Shown here piece by piece: positions 52,909-60,948 of a stretch of 64,000 bases of DNA; the first letter of the stretch is position 1, and each line of letters opens with the position of its first letter. Below the pieces are notes generated by a model. It made no database searches and had not been told where the DNA came from. It saw nothing but the letters and a program-made list of their open reading frames with translations. Both the position numbers and the translations under genes were made by a program. Source of the stretch: Cyclobacteriaceae bacterium. Its GTDB lineage: Bacteria > Bacteroidota > Bacteroidia > Cytophagales > Cyclobacteriaceae. The stretch spans positions 63,745 to 127,744 of the forward strand of contig JAFIEV010000007.1 in the NCBI GenBank assembly GCA_020832305.1. The letters are read 5' to 3'.

Positions 52909-53052
52909 TTATTTTTTGAACCCTTTTTTGAGTTCTTCAACGTCGACGTTCTTAAGAACCGGCGTTTTGGTAAGTAACTTAATGGCCTGCGTTCTTTGCG
53001 TAGACTTAACGTGGTTCTTTCTCGCTTTTCTCTTTAACTGTGATACGCCCAT
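52909..53052 (-). CDS. Conserved-looking 47-residue basic protein
   Basis: The minus strand from ATG 53052 to TAA 52909 encodes 47 residues, with a very basic N-terminal half (MGVSQLKRKARKNHVKSTQR) and the end 'PVLKNVDVEELKKGFKK'. The composition is that of a small ribosome- or nucleic-acid-associated protein, and I recall similar short frames in Cytophagales genomes, though without a known function. It has its own TAnnTTTG box about 30 bases upstream (53083-53090) and is divergent from the outer-membrane protein gene. Confidence 0.65.
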   Translation of the reverse strand: MGVSQLKRKARKNHVKSTQRTQAIKLLTKTPVLKNVDVEELKKGFKK

Positions 53053-53082
53053 GATATTTTTTTCTTTTCTTAAAAAGGACTG

Positions 53083-53090
53083 CAAAGGTA
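53083..53090 (-). promoter_or_regulatory. -7 promoter box for the 47-residue protein gene
   Basis: A perfect TAnnTTTG box (TACCTTTG on the minus strand), 30 bases before the ATG at 53052. Confidence 0.55.
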
Positions 53091-53116
53091 GTTGATTATT
53101 TTATCTTTTAAAACCT

Positions 53117-53136
53117 ATCATTAAAATTTTAATGAT
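53117..53136. promoter_or_regulatory. 20-bp palindrome between divergent promoters
   Basis: A perfect inverted repeat with 10-bp arms (ATCATTAAAA / TTTTAATGAT) and no spacer, placed between the two oppositely oriented TACCTTTG boxes at 53083-53090 and 53144-53151. It overlaps where both -33 elements should lie, so it could be an operator or simply a shared AT-rich -33 region. Confidence 0.45.
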
Positions 53137-53143
53137 GTTTCGC

Positions 53144-53151
53144 TACCTTTG
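53144..53151 (+). promoter_or_regulatory. -7 promoter box for the outer-membrane protein gene
   Basis: A perfect TAnnTTTG box (TACCTTTG). Transcription would start near 53158, so the ATG at 53170, rather than an in-frame codon at 53149, must be the start. Confidence 0.6.
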
Positions 53152-53169
53152 TTCGGTAATTTTATAATT

Positions 53170-53853
53170 ATGAATAAATTCTGGCTACTACTTATTTTTA
53201 CCTTATTGACCCTGGATGTCTATGGACAGTTGTATGTGGGGATCAAAGGTGGACCTAATGTTTCCGAGGCCAGCTTTAGGAATAATCCAGAGTTTAGATT
53301 TAAAAGAGCGGGTTTAAGACAGGCTTATCAGGGCGGTTTGGTTTTGCGATATGTAAATCAGGATAATGCAGGCATTCAGACAGAAATTAATTATATACAA
53401 AAAGGTTGGCAGGAAACGGTTGACACGGTGGTAAATGTTAATAATCGTTACAGTCGCCAGATCAATTATCTTGAAGTACCCGTACTGGCACATATTTATC
53501 TGGGCAGAAAAAAATTCAGGATCATCATAGATATGGGTCCCTATATAGGCCTCGCACTTAGTGCCCGTGAATTTAACCGCAATGAACTAACTGGAGTTGA
53601 AATCAGTAATGCATATGTTTTTGACCGGGAAAGAGATAATCGCATTGACTATGGTTTAATGGCCGGAGGTGGCTTTGAAAAAGATTTTGCTTTCGGGACT
53701 CTTTTCGTGGAAGGTCGCTATACTTTTGGCTTCGCTGATTTTAACCGCCTTAAACGCTCACAACTTGAAATATCGCAAAATCGGACCATCAGTATCTCTT
53801 TTGGCTATCTTATCACTTTAAAGGAAAAAAAATCCACATCCGGCAATAAATAG
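53170..53853 (+). CDS. PorT-family outer-membrane beta-barrel protein
   Basis: A 227-residue protein from the ATG at 53170, with a signal peptide ending near 'LDVYGQ'. The barrel begins 'LYVGIKGGPNVSEASF' and has alternating strands such as 'GIQTEINYIQKGWQE', 'INYLEVPVLAHIYLG', 'FRIIIDMGPYIGLALSAREF', 'IDYGLMAGGGFEKDF' and a terminal strand ending 'ISFGYLITL'. This is the OMP_b-brl_2/PorT pattern of eight-strand barrels in Bacteroidota. The role is unknown; some relatives aid type IX secretion. Confidence 0.82.
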   Translation: MNKFWLLLIFTLLTLDVYGQLYVGIKGGPNVSEASFRNNPEFRFKRAGLRQAYQGGLVLRYVNQDNAGIQTEINYIQKGWQETVDTVVNVNNRYSRQINYLEVPVLAHIYLGRKKFRIIIDMGPYIGLALSAREFNRNELTGVEISNAYVFDRERDNRIDYGLMAGGGFEKDFAFGTLFVEGRYTFGFADFNRLKRSQLEISQNRTISISFGYLITLKEKKSTSGNK

Positions 53854-54057
53854 ATATTGCGTCCCGATATCTGCCGGTGCCACCATTTCAGTATGAAACA
53901 GGTGACAAATCCAAAAAAAATCTTCAACAGGTTTGACTCAAGGTAATTCTTTTGCAACAGGCAATGCAACCCTTCATAGGTTTTTCGAATCAATACACCG
54001 TATGAAATACTTTTTATAGTTTTTTCATTTAAAAAAATTCAAAACCAATTCTCACCT

Positions 54058-56121
54058 ATGAAAACTAATCAATTTTTGATCTTAGCCATCTTTTGGCTGT
54101 TAATTTTATCAGCATGTACTGATGATGAAAATCCTACATTGAAAAATAAGCTTATTGCTAATGCGGGTTCAGATAGGGAAATCCAACTGAATACACTGGT
54201 CCTGTTGGATGGCTCAGGTTCCAGTGACGGAAATCAACTTCCTTTTACTTACCAATGGACATTAAAATCGCAGCCTGCAAACAGTGCAGCAACCCTTACA
54301 GGTAATTTGAATGAAAAAACCTCTTTTACCCCAGACCAATTGGGTCTTTACGAAGTAGAACTGAAGATCGCCAATCAAACTGGTGAAAAGTCAGTAACAG
54401 TAAAACTCACCGCGGTTAGCAACCCTTCAAATGCCAATGTAATTAACCAGGATATTGTTCAAGACCGTATTTTAGAGGATATTTTTGAAGACCCTACAGT
54501 TCCGGATTATATTGTCACCGCTGACATAGCTGTGAGAGCCCGGCTTACCGTAATGCCAGGTGTGGTCATTGCTTTTGAAAATTCAAAAGCAATGGTGATC
54601 AACCAATCAGGAACTTTGGTTGCCAAAGGTACTGCTGAAAAGAAAATTGTCTTTACCGGTAAAACAGCTTCAAAAGGATACTGGGCTGGCATTGTATTCA
54701 ACAATAATAATCCCATGAATGAATTATTACATGTGGAAGTGAATTACGCAGGAAACAGGCCTATATATCCTATACCTCAAGCAGCAGCAATAGGTGTGTC
54801 TGAATCGGGTTTTCTTAAAATAAACCATACTTCGGTTCAACATTCTTCCCAAAATGGACTTTGGGTACGCAACTCGGGAGTAATACAATTTTCGAATAAT
54901 GTATTTAGAAACAATGAAATTATCAATATCACGATTCCGACAACGGAAGCTCATAAACTCGATGCTGAAACTATTATAGAAGCCAAAAATGAAGCTGTAA
55001 ATTTTGTCGAATTGATGGGTAGTGAATTGCAGAGTGATGCTGAAATAGTTTGGAAAAAACTTCAAAACAATGTGAAGTACAGTCTCAGGGAAAACCTGGT
55101 TATTCGCTCTACAATGAGAATAGAAAAGGGTGTAAAAGTTGGAGTAGCCCCAGACAAATTCATCAGGATATTGGAGCCTGGGTCTCTGACGGCAAAAGGC
55201 AGTAGTGAGGAACCAATAATTTTTGATGTTCTTCCCGCTGGTGCACAAAAATGGAGAGGATTAGTGGTAAGCTCCAGCAGTAATGCTAATCGATTGGAAT
55301 GGGTGGAAATCAAAAATGCAGGCAATGGCCAGGCGGGTTCAGGCATGGAAAAAAGTGCCGCAATAGGCATCAGTAATACGTTCGGAAATTTAATCCATTT
55401 AAAGCATATAAAGATTGAAGAAAGTGATGGGTATGGAATCTATGTAAACAAACAAGGTATGTTGGGGGAGTTTGATCAGGTGAAATTTTCAGGTATAAAA
55501 AACCACATCATGGCACTTCCTATCAGCAATGTCAGAAATATCCAGGAATACCATATTGTTACTTCCAATAATCTCAAAAACTCAATAGAGATTCATGAAG
55601 GGATTATGAATTTTCCAGGGGAAACCGTTTGGTCACAACTGGCAGGTGGTGTAACCTATTACTTACCTAATAGTATACAGGTGCAATCCAGTTCAGGACT
55701 TAGGTTAAACCAAGGGGTGAAAATTGAATTTGGTAAAGATGCTTTACTTACAATCAATGCTGGGGCATATTTCACATGCATTGGAACACCAGAAGAAAAG
55801 ATCGAGCTCAAAGGAGTACAAAATGAAAAAGGTTATTGGTCGGGAATCCTTATCAAATCCAACAGTATCAAAAACATAATCAGGTATTCCGTTATTTCAG
55901 GAGGGGGAAGCCAACCTTTGCCTGGCCTCGGAAATGGTAGGGCTAATATTGGCGTGACAGCAGGTACAAGTGCAAGTCTGATCATCACACATTCAAAAAT
56001 AGAAAAGGGCAATGGTTGGGGAATAATCGTAGAATCGAATTTTGGAGCCAAACTAAATTTGGATGCAGATACTGAAAATGATTTTGAAGATATGACGCTT
56101 GGTTCTGTAATCAGGCTATAG
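54058..56121 (+). CDS. PKD-domain lipoprotein with three beta-helix modules
   Basis: A 687-residue protein with a lipoprotein signal (lipobox LSAC). A PKD-like Ig domain follows ('NAGSDREIQLNTLVLLDGSGSSDGNQLPFTYQWTL', about residues 36-120). The rest consists of three similar ~180-residue modules, each with a strand pattern 'MPGVVIAFENSK ... GTLVAKGTAEKKIVFTG ... GYWAGIVFNN ... AAIGVSESGFLKINHTSVQ', typical of right-handed parallel beta-helices. It is probably displayed on the outer membrane and may bind or cleave polysaccharide; no catalytic residues can be named. A very strong palindromic terminator follows. Confidence 0.8.
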   Translation: MKTNQFLILAIFWLLILSACTDDENPTLKNKLIANAGSDREIQLNTLVLLDGSGSSDGNQLPFTYQWTLKSQPANSAATLTGNLNEKTSFTPDQLGLYEVELKIANQTGEKSVTVKLTAVSNPSNANVINQDIVQDRILEDIFEDPTVPDYIVTADIAVRARLTVMPGVVIAFENSKAMVINQSGTLVAKGTAEKKIVFTGKTASKGYWAGIVFNNNNPMNELLHVEVNYAGNRPIYPIPQAAAIGVSESGFLKINHTSVQHSSQNGLWVRNSGVIQFSNNVFRNNEIINITIPTTEAHKLDAETIIEAKNEAVNFVELMGSELQSDAEIVWKKLQNNVKYSLRENLVIRSTMRIEKGVKVGVAPDKFIRILEPGSLTAKGSSEEPIIFDVLPAGAQKWRGLVVSSSSNANRLEWVEIKNAGNGQAGSGMEKSAAIGISNTFGNLIHLKHIKIEESDGYGIYVNKQGMLGEFDQVKFSGIKNHIMALPISNVRNIQEYHIVTSNNLKNSIEIHEGIMNFPGETVWSQLAGGVTYYLPNSIQVQSSSGLRLNQGVKIEFGKDALLTINAGAYFTCIGTPEEKIELKGVQNEKGYWSGILIKSNSIKNIIRYSVISGGGSQPLPGLGNGRANIGVTAGTSASLIITHSKIEKGNGWGIIVESNFGAKLNLDADTENDFEDMTLGSVIRL

Positions 56122-56140
56122 TCAAGCAATAAATGAAATT

Positions 56141-56178
56141 AAAAAGTCCCTTTTCCAAATTTGGAAAAGGGACTTTTT
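56141..56178 (+). terminator. Perfect 19-bp-arm palindromic terminator
   Basis: AAAAAGTCCCTTTTCCAAA at 56141-56159 is followed directly by its exact reverse complement to 56178. It has A and T tracts on both sides, so it can work on either strand. It lies 20 bases after the PKD lipoprotein stop. Confidence 0.92.
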
Positions 56179-56704
56179 TATATTATTGGGCCTGATTTTC
56201 TTTTTTGGCTCATCCCTATAAGAGGGATTTTTTACATGCTACAGGATACTGGCCGATTGTACAAAATCAAAAATACTCTTGGCATCTGGTGAGCCCCTAT
56301 GTGTTACAAGATTTGATTATATGGCTGAAAACAATTCAAAAACCAATAGTGAATGAGAATCCATACGATCACCAACACCTCCAGATAATTGGGTTAAATT
56401 GCTCAATTGAAAAACCTTTAGCTTTGTGCCCTCGGAAACTTTGCTTTGATAAATTTATCCAAAAGCATCAATGATACAAAATAGAGAAAGTATTTCAGAT
56501 GGATTTCCGGATCTGAACTAACGGGTAATTTTTCAAATCCTATTCTACAAAAAAAGGAGCGAAATGCTCCTTTTTTCGTTCTGCTATACGCATGGCAGCA
56601 GGCTTGAACCTGCCACAAGTAATGTCATTGTTTAGCCTGTCAGTAAATATGAAGTTTTTATCCTCTGTAAAGAGTTTAAATTTCATATTTCTGTGGCTCA
56701 TTTT
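56179..56704. other. Gene-free stretch with a second terminator
   Basis: About 525 bases without a supported gene. The only clear element is a terminator-like hairpin at 56549-56576 (AAAAAGGAGC / GCTCCTTTTT around a 5-base loop). Short frames here have no recognisable similarity or sensible starts, and it may be decayed sequence. A short GC-rich inverted repeat sits near 56592-56616. Confidence 0.5.
56549..56576. terminator. Terminator-like hairpin
   Basis: The stem AAAAAGGAGC / GCTCCTTTTT with loop GAAAT is flanked by A and T runs, so it could serve the minus-strand NmrA gene or the plus strand. Confidence 0.75.
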
Positions 56705-57634
56705 TCAAGAGAGGGTTTTAGAGTCAAAATTTTCAAGCAAAAGAAAATCCCTCATGGAAGTTATATCTGGTTGAATGGTTTTTGTCTCCACCAAAACTTT
56801 TTCAGGAATATCCAAAAAAGGCTTTCTGCCATAGGTTTCGAAGAATACCCTCATGGTATAAAATTCCTTGGCGAATATCCTCATCAGGATCCTGGGCACT
56901 GATTTGTACTTAAATTTCTGTCCCTTCCGTATGCTTTGGAATATTTCACCCAGTTCAAATCCAGAAACAATATCTCCGATAATGCTGATTTCCCTGCCCT
57001 GGTAATTGTCATAATGTAGAAATGCATTCCGAACAAATTTCCCGATATCTTTTGCATAAATGTAGGGAACTTTTGCATCAGCATCCACGAAACCTTTTAT
57101 AACTCCTTTTTTAACAGGGAAGAATGAAGACCCTATGTTATCCATAAATTGAGGAAATCGCAATATGGTGTAATTGAGATTTTTAGATTTGATATATGCT
57201 TCTATAATAAGTTTGCTGTCAACATGTGGTATTTGAATTGGCCTGGATGTAAAATTCAACACACTGCTATAGACCAAATGTGAAACATTATTTTCTGCGC
57301 AGGCATCCACTATATTTTTCCCCTGCTGGATTTCCTTTTCCGGAAAGCAGTGTTTATTATCAGTTGACCAGGGCTGTGTCACACCAAATACCCCGTAAGC
57401 TCCTTCAAAAGCGTGAATTAATGAAGTTTTATCCTCGAGGTCAGCCCTTCTTATTTCAATACCTTTTGCTCGAAGTGTATTTGTCTTTTCGCCGTTTTCA
57501 TCTCTGGTCAATGCTACAATATGCCAGATATCCCGAAAGGCCAACATTTTTTCTAATACGGCACTTCCCTGAGTTCCTGTAGCCCCGCAGACTACAATCA
57601 TTTTCTTATGGTTGTTTTTCTCTGATGTTTTCAT
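56705..57634 (-). CDS. NmrA/HSCARG-like NAD(P)-binding protein
   Basis: A 309-residue Rossmann protein. The nucleotide motif is 'MIVVCGATGTQGSAVLEKMLA' near residue 12; 'LRAKGIEIRRADLEDKTSLIHAFEGAYGVFGVTQPW' and 'VSHLVYSSVLNFTS' are typical of NmrA-like proteins. These are atypical short-chain dehydrogenases that often sense NADP(H) or act as reductases. It is 9 bases downstream of the cupin gene and probably co-transcribed with it. Confidence 0.88.
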   Translation of the reverse strand: MKTSEKNNHKKMIVVCGATGTQGSAVLEKMLAFRDIWHIVALTRDENGEKTNTLRAKGIEIRRADLEDKTSLIHAFEGAYGVFGVTQPWSTDNKHCFPEKEIQQGKNIVDACAENNVSHLVYSSVLNFTSRPIQIPHVDSKLIIEAYIKSKNLNYTILRFPQFMDNIGSSFFPVKKGVIKGFVDADAKVPYIYAKDIGKFVRNAFLHYDNYQGREISIIGDIVSGFELGEIFQSIRKGQKFKYKSVPRILMRIFAKEFYTMRVFFETYGRKPFLDIPEKVLVETKTIQPDITSMRDFLLLENFDSKTLS

Positions 57635-57643
57635 TTTGTGGAA

Positions 57644-58210
57644 TCATTTATTAATTGTTGAAAAAGCCGGAAAAGGGACATATCCCCTGAAGCCAAGTAA
57701 CTTAGCTAATCTACCTACTACTTTGGCCATAAATTTTTGCATGATAATCGGAGGCCCTGTAACAAATAGCTCTCCATAACACTCATTTAAGATTGCTGCA
57801 AACTGTAAGGGATTTGGAAGTCCTTTCTTGTCGAGTTTACCCTGATAGTCAAGCGAATACATGCTCTCCAGAAAGTATTCAGTTTTTAGTGCCGGCCTCA
57901 GTTCTACCATGGCCTCAAGATCTTCCGTACCTGCATTGTACCATTTGTGCAACGTATTCGGCGCAACGGTGATTTTCTCGCCTGGCAGTAATACAATTTC
58001 CCTTCCCTCATAAATCAGGTTCAACTGGCCTTTGATCACCTCGAAGGTTTCACTTTGTACAGGATGGTAATGTTCCGGAGGACCTTCCGCTCCGGGTTTG
58101 ATCCATACTTGTGCTCTGAGCAATTCTCCTTTTGAATCTGCTGCAGTTACCAAAAACCTGGCTTTGTCACCATAGGTTTTACTTTCGATAATTTGATTGG
58201 TCCTTGCCAT
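57644..58210 (-). CDS. Cupin domain protein
   Basis: A 188-residue protein with a cupin barrel: 'KPGAEGPPEHYHPVQSETFEVIKGQL' (His-x-His...Glu metal site), then 'VLLPGEKITVAPNTLHKWYNAG' with the third His. A helical C-terminal tail of about 80 residues follows. Cupins range from dioxygenases and isomerases to small-molecule sensors; no specific reaction can be chosen. It lies between the AraC regulator and the NmrA gene on the same strand. Confidence 0.88.
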   Translation of the reverse strand: MARTNQIIESKTYGDKARFLVTAADSKGELLRAQVWIKPGAEGPPEHYHPVQSETFEVIKGQLNLIYEGREIVLLPGEKITVAPNTLHKWYNAGTEDLEAMVELRPALKTEYFLESMYSLDYQGKLDKKGLPNPLQFAAILNECYGELFVTGPPIIMQKFMAKVVGRLAKLLGFRGYVPFPAFSTINK

Positions 58211-58367
58211 TTTTCTTTTAATTAATTGTGGTTAAAATAGAGATGACAAAGATACAATCTACTCATTATCTGTTATATACGACAATGGAAAGGCTTTATA
58301 CGCAAAAAGAAAAATGACAATCAACTATAGAAATCTCAGGAATCAACTACCGAAACCAAAGAGAATA

Positions 58368-59351
58368 TTATTTGAAAGAAGCTACTGAGGGAGGATAACC
58401 AAAATGCCTTTTAAAGGCTGTTGAAAAGTGATTTTGATGGCTGTAACCCAACCATTCAGTCACTTCCGCAATGGCTACATGCTGATCTCTCAACATGGTA
58501 AGGGCATGGTCCATTCGCAATTGTTGGTAGTAGGCAAAAATCCCTGTATTAAAAGCCGCCTTAAAAGAAGTTTTAAGCGTCTGAATATTGGTGCCGAATT
58601 TTTTAGCCAACCCTTCCAGGGTCCAGGTCGAAGTAATGTCGGATTCCAAAAAAGATTTGATAGAATAAGCCAGATCCTGATGTTTCTTATCCCTTAAATT
58701 TCCTGTCTTACTCAAATTGCCCAGTTCGTACATCTGAAGGCCTATCAGTTCCAAAGTTTTAATCTCCAGATACATTTTTTTCATTTCTCCTTCAAAAGGA
58801 TTGTTGCATATGGAACTGATAATCCCCTTCATTTCGGCATTTATATGCCCTGGCAGAGTTGAAGCTACCTCCGGAATTTGTGTATCTATACTCTTTTTTA
58901 GTGCCTCTGTGATTTTGTCTTCCGAACAAAAAGTATGAAAGAAATAATCTGACCTGAGGCTCATGTGAAAAGTCTTAACCTTCCCGGTTGGCAGCTGGTG
59001 CTCCCCTTCAGTTTGGGTCAAATGAATGGCATTATGTGAATTTGCAGCAAGAGACTGCTTTTGAGGATAGTTGTAAAAACAAGTTGAAATTTCACCTTCC
59101 AACAAAAAAGGGAAGTTGACACTGTTTTCCGGCATCTCGGTTTTGAGCTTAATATCTGGTTGCAATTGAATGTCTCCAAACATGAGGGTCGAACAGGGTG
59201 TTACCCACAGCTTACAGTCCAGAGCCCCATATTCTCCGTTTGAAAAATTCAATGCCAGTTCCTGAACCTTAGATTTTGCAGATATAAATTTTACTTTTCC
59301 TGCAAGGTCAAGTGGAGAAGATTGCTTTGGGCTTATGAGTGAAAAATGCAT
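58368..59351 (-). CDS. AraC-family transcriptional regulator
   Basis: A 327-residue regulator with a poorly conserved N-terminal ligand domain and a C-terminal double helix-turn-helix: 'TWTLEGLAKKFGTNIQTLKTSFKAAFNTGIFAYYQQLRMDHALTML' and 'AIAEVTEWLGYSHQNHFSTAFKRHFGYPP'. The second is the AraC signature. It is upstream of the cupin and NmrA genes on the same strand (157-base gap) and is the most likely controller of that pair. Confidence 0.92.
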   Translation of the reverse strand: MHFSLISPKQSSPLDLAGKVKFISAKSKVQELALNFSNGEYGALDCKLWVTPCSTLMFGDIQLQPDIKLKTEMPENSVNFPFLLEGEISTCFYNYPQKQSLAANSHNAIHLTQTEGEHQLPTGKVKTFHMSLRSDYFFHTFCSEDKITEALKKSIDTQIPEVASTLPGHINAEMKGIISSICNNPFEGEMKKMYLEIKTLELIGLQMYELGNLSKTGNLRDKKHQDLAYSIKSFLESDITSTWTLEGLAKKFGTNIQTLKTSFKAAFNTGIFAYYQQLRMDHALTMLRDQHVAIAEVTEWLGYSHQNHFSTAFKRHFGYPPSVASFK

Positions 59352-59618
59352 GTTTTCAGGAATTCCAGATTATTTTACAGGCTCACTGTTTTATTTTTTA
59401 CAGTACAACAAATATCACAACTTCTGAATTCGTCTGAAATCACATAAAGATGTGAATTTAAATGATTATCCCATCAGTCAAAAGTACGATCTCTAATCTT
59501 GACCAAATAGCAATAACACCTATATCCTGCTTACCGGTATACCTATAAGATATTGACCTATCCATTCATAAACCGGCATACTTTGTTAAATATCCCAACA
59601 AGTTCAAGAAAAAAATCC

Positions 59619-60749
59619 TCATCCGGCAATAAATAGTTCTGCAGCTATCGTATCGGCAAACAACCGGCCTTTTCTGCTGAGTATAAGATTTCCATTTTCC
59701 AACAGCAGCATCCCTTCATAGATCAGTTCTTCTATGCGTACTGCGTGTATTTCCATTACTTCGTAACCTGACTTTTCCAAAATCAGACCTGGCTTTAGTC
59801 CCCATTTGGTGCGAAGGCCAGTCATTATTATTTCATTCGCAAGGTCGGCAGGGCTTAAAATCTCCTCCACCATAGGTATCTTTTCCGTTTCAATGGCCTT
59901 GATGTACTTGGGGTTATTATAGATATTGTGCTGTCTTTTAATGCCATTAAACGAATGGGCGCCCGGCCCCAGACCCAAATAGGGTTTGTGAAACCAATAA
60001 CTGCTGTTATGCCTCGAAATTCGGCCATTCCGTGCATAATTCGAAATCTCATAGGCATCATATCCCGACAATAACATCTGCTCATAAAGATATTCAAATT
60101 GCTCTGCTGCAAACTGGTCGTCGGCAATGTCGATTTTCCTTTTTTTCAACCAGTTGCCAAATACTGTATTCGGTTCTACAGTCAAATGATAGGCAGACAG
60201 ATGGTCAGGCGCTAATTCCACTGCCATGGCTACGTCCTTATGCCAAATCGAATGATCTGCATGTGGAATGGCAAAAATCAAGTCTATAGAAAGATTTTCA
60301 AAACCAGCCTTTCGGCTGTTTTCAATGGCAGATATAGCTTTTCCTGAATCGTGAACTCGGTTTAGCCAATGAAGAAATTCATCATTAAATGATTGGGTAC
60401 CTATGCTCAGGCGATTGACACCCATGGCTTTCAGGCCCCTTAACTTTTCAGCACTCAGGTCCTCGGGATTGGCTTCCAGGGTTATCTCGGCATTGGCTTG
60501 TATAGAAAAGTGCTGATCGATGGACTGAAGTATGCGTTCCAGTTGCGGCAATTCCAGTATAGATGGAGTGCCTCCTCCAAAATATAGTGTTTCCACAGAT
60601 TCGCCATGGAGAAAGTGCTTTTGCAATTCCGCCTCCCTTGCAATGGCCCTTACCATATCTTCCTGTAAATGTCGTGTGGTACTGAAATGAAAGTCACAGT
60701 AATAACAAGCCTGCTTGCAAAAGGGAATATGTACGTAAATGCCTGCCAA
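59619..60749 (-). CDS. hemW: Radical SAM heme chaperone HemW
   Basis: A 376-residue protein of normal length. It starts 'AGIYVHIPFCKQACYYCDFHF', with the CxxxCxxC cluster motif followed by the HemW-specific Cys-Asp-Phe, then 'VETLYFGGGTPSIL', 'ITLEANPEDLSAEKL', 'GVNRLSIGTQSFND' and the C-terminal HemN_C domain 'EIIMTGLRTKWGL'. HemW binds heme and inserts it into respiratory proteins; it is not a coproporphyrinogen oxidase although often so labelled. Confidence 0.95.
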   Translation of the reverse strand: MAGIYVHIPFCKQACYYCDFHFSTTRHLQEDMVRAIAREAELQKHFLHGESVETLYFGGGTPSILELPQLERILQSIDQHFSIQANAEITLEANPEDLSAEKLRGLKAMGVNRLSIGTQSFNDEFLHWLNRVHDSGKAISAIENSRKAGFENLSIDLIFAIPHADHSIWHKDVAMAVELAPDHLSAYHLTVEPNTVFGNWLKKRKIDIADDQFAAEQFEYLYEQMLLSGYDAYEISNYARNGRISRHNSSYWFHKPYLGLGPGAHSFNGIKRQHNIYNNPKYIKAIETEKIPMVEEILSPADLANEIIMTGLRTKWGLKPGLILEKSGYEVMEIHAVRIEELIYEGMLLLENGNLILSRKGRLFADTIAAELFIAG

Positions 60750-60948
60750 AGGAATTAAGATTTTCCTTGCAAAGCTATGCTAAAATGGTGAAATGGCAAC
60801 GGCTTCTAATATGTGGAAAAGTTTCACTAATGGTGCTAAATCAAATTGCTTCTTCAAAATGACCCTTGAAATGGTATACCGGGCTTATGAAGTTCTAAGA
60901 TGTCTGGGAAGCAGTCATTGATTTCTACTGTAGTATTTTCACGACAAG

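Noticed and set aside
56205..56474. 89-codon open frame after the PKD lipoprotein
   Set aside because: No promoter, no family resemblance, unusual composition, and placement just after a strong terminator; treated as chance.
56592..56625. Possible tRNA or tRNA fragment (GCAGGCTTGAACCTGC resembles a T-arm)
   Set aside because: The loop has six rather than seven bases when the stem is paired, and no acceptor, D or anticodon arms can be drawn on either strand.
59619..60749. Oxygen-independent coproporphyrinogen III oxidase HemN
   Set aside because: The protein is HemW-length, and Cys-Asp-Phe follows the cluster motif, as in HemW; the N-terminal extension and extra Cys of HemN are missing.
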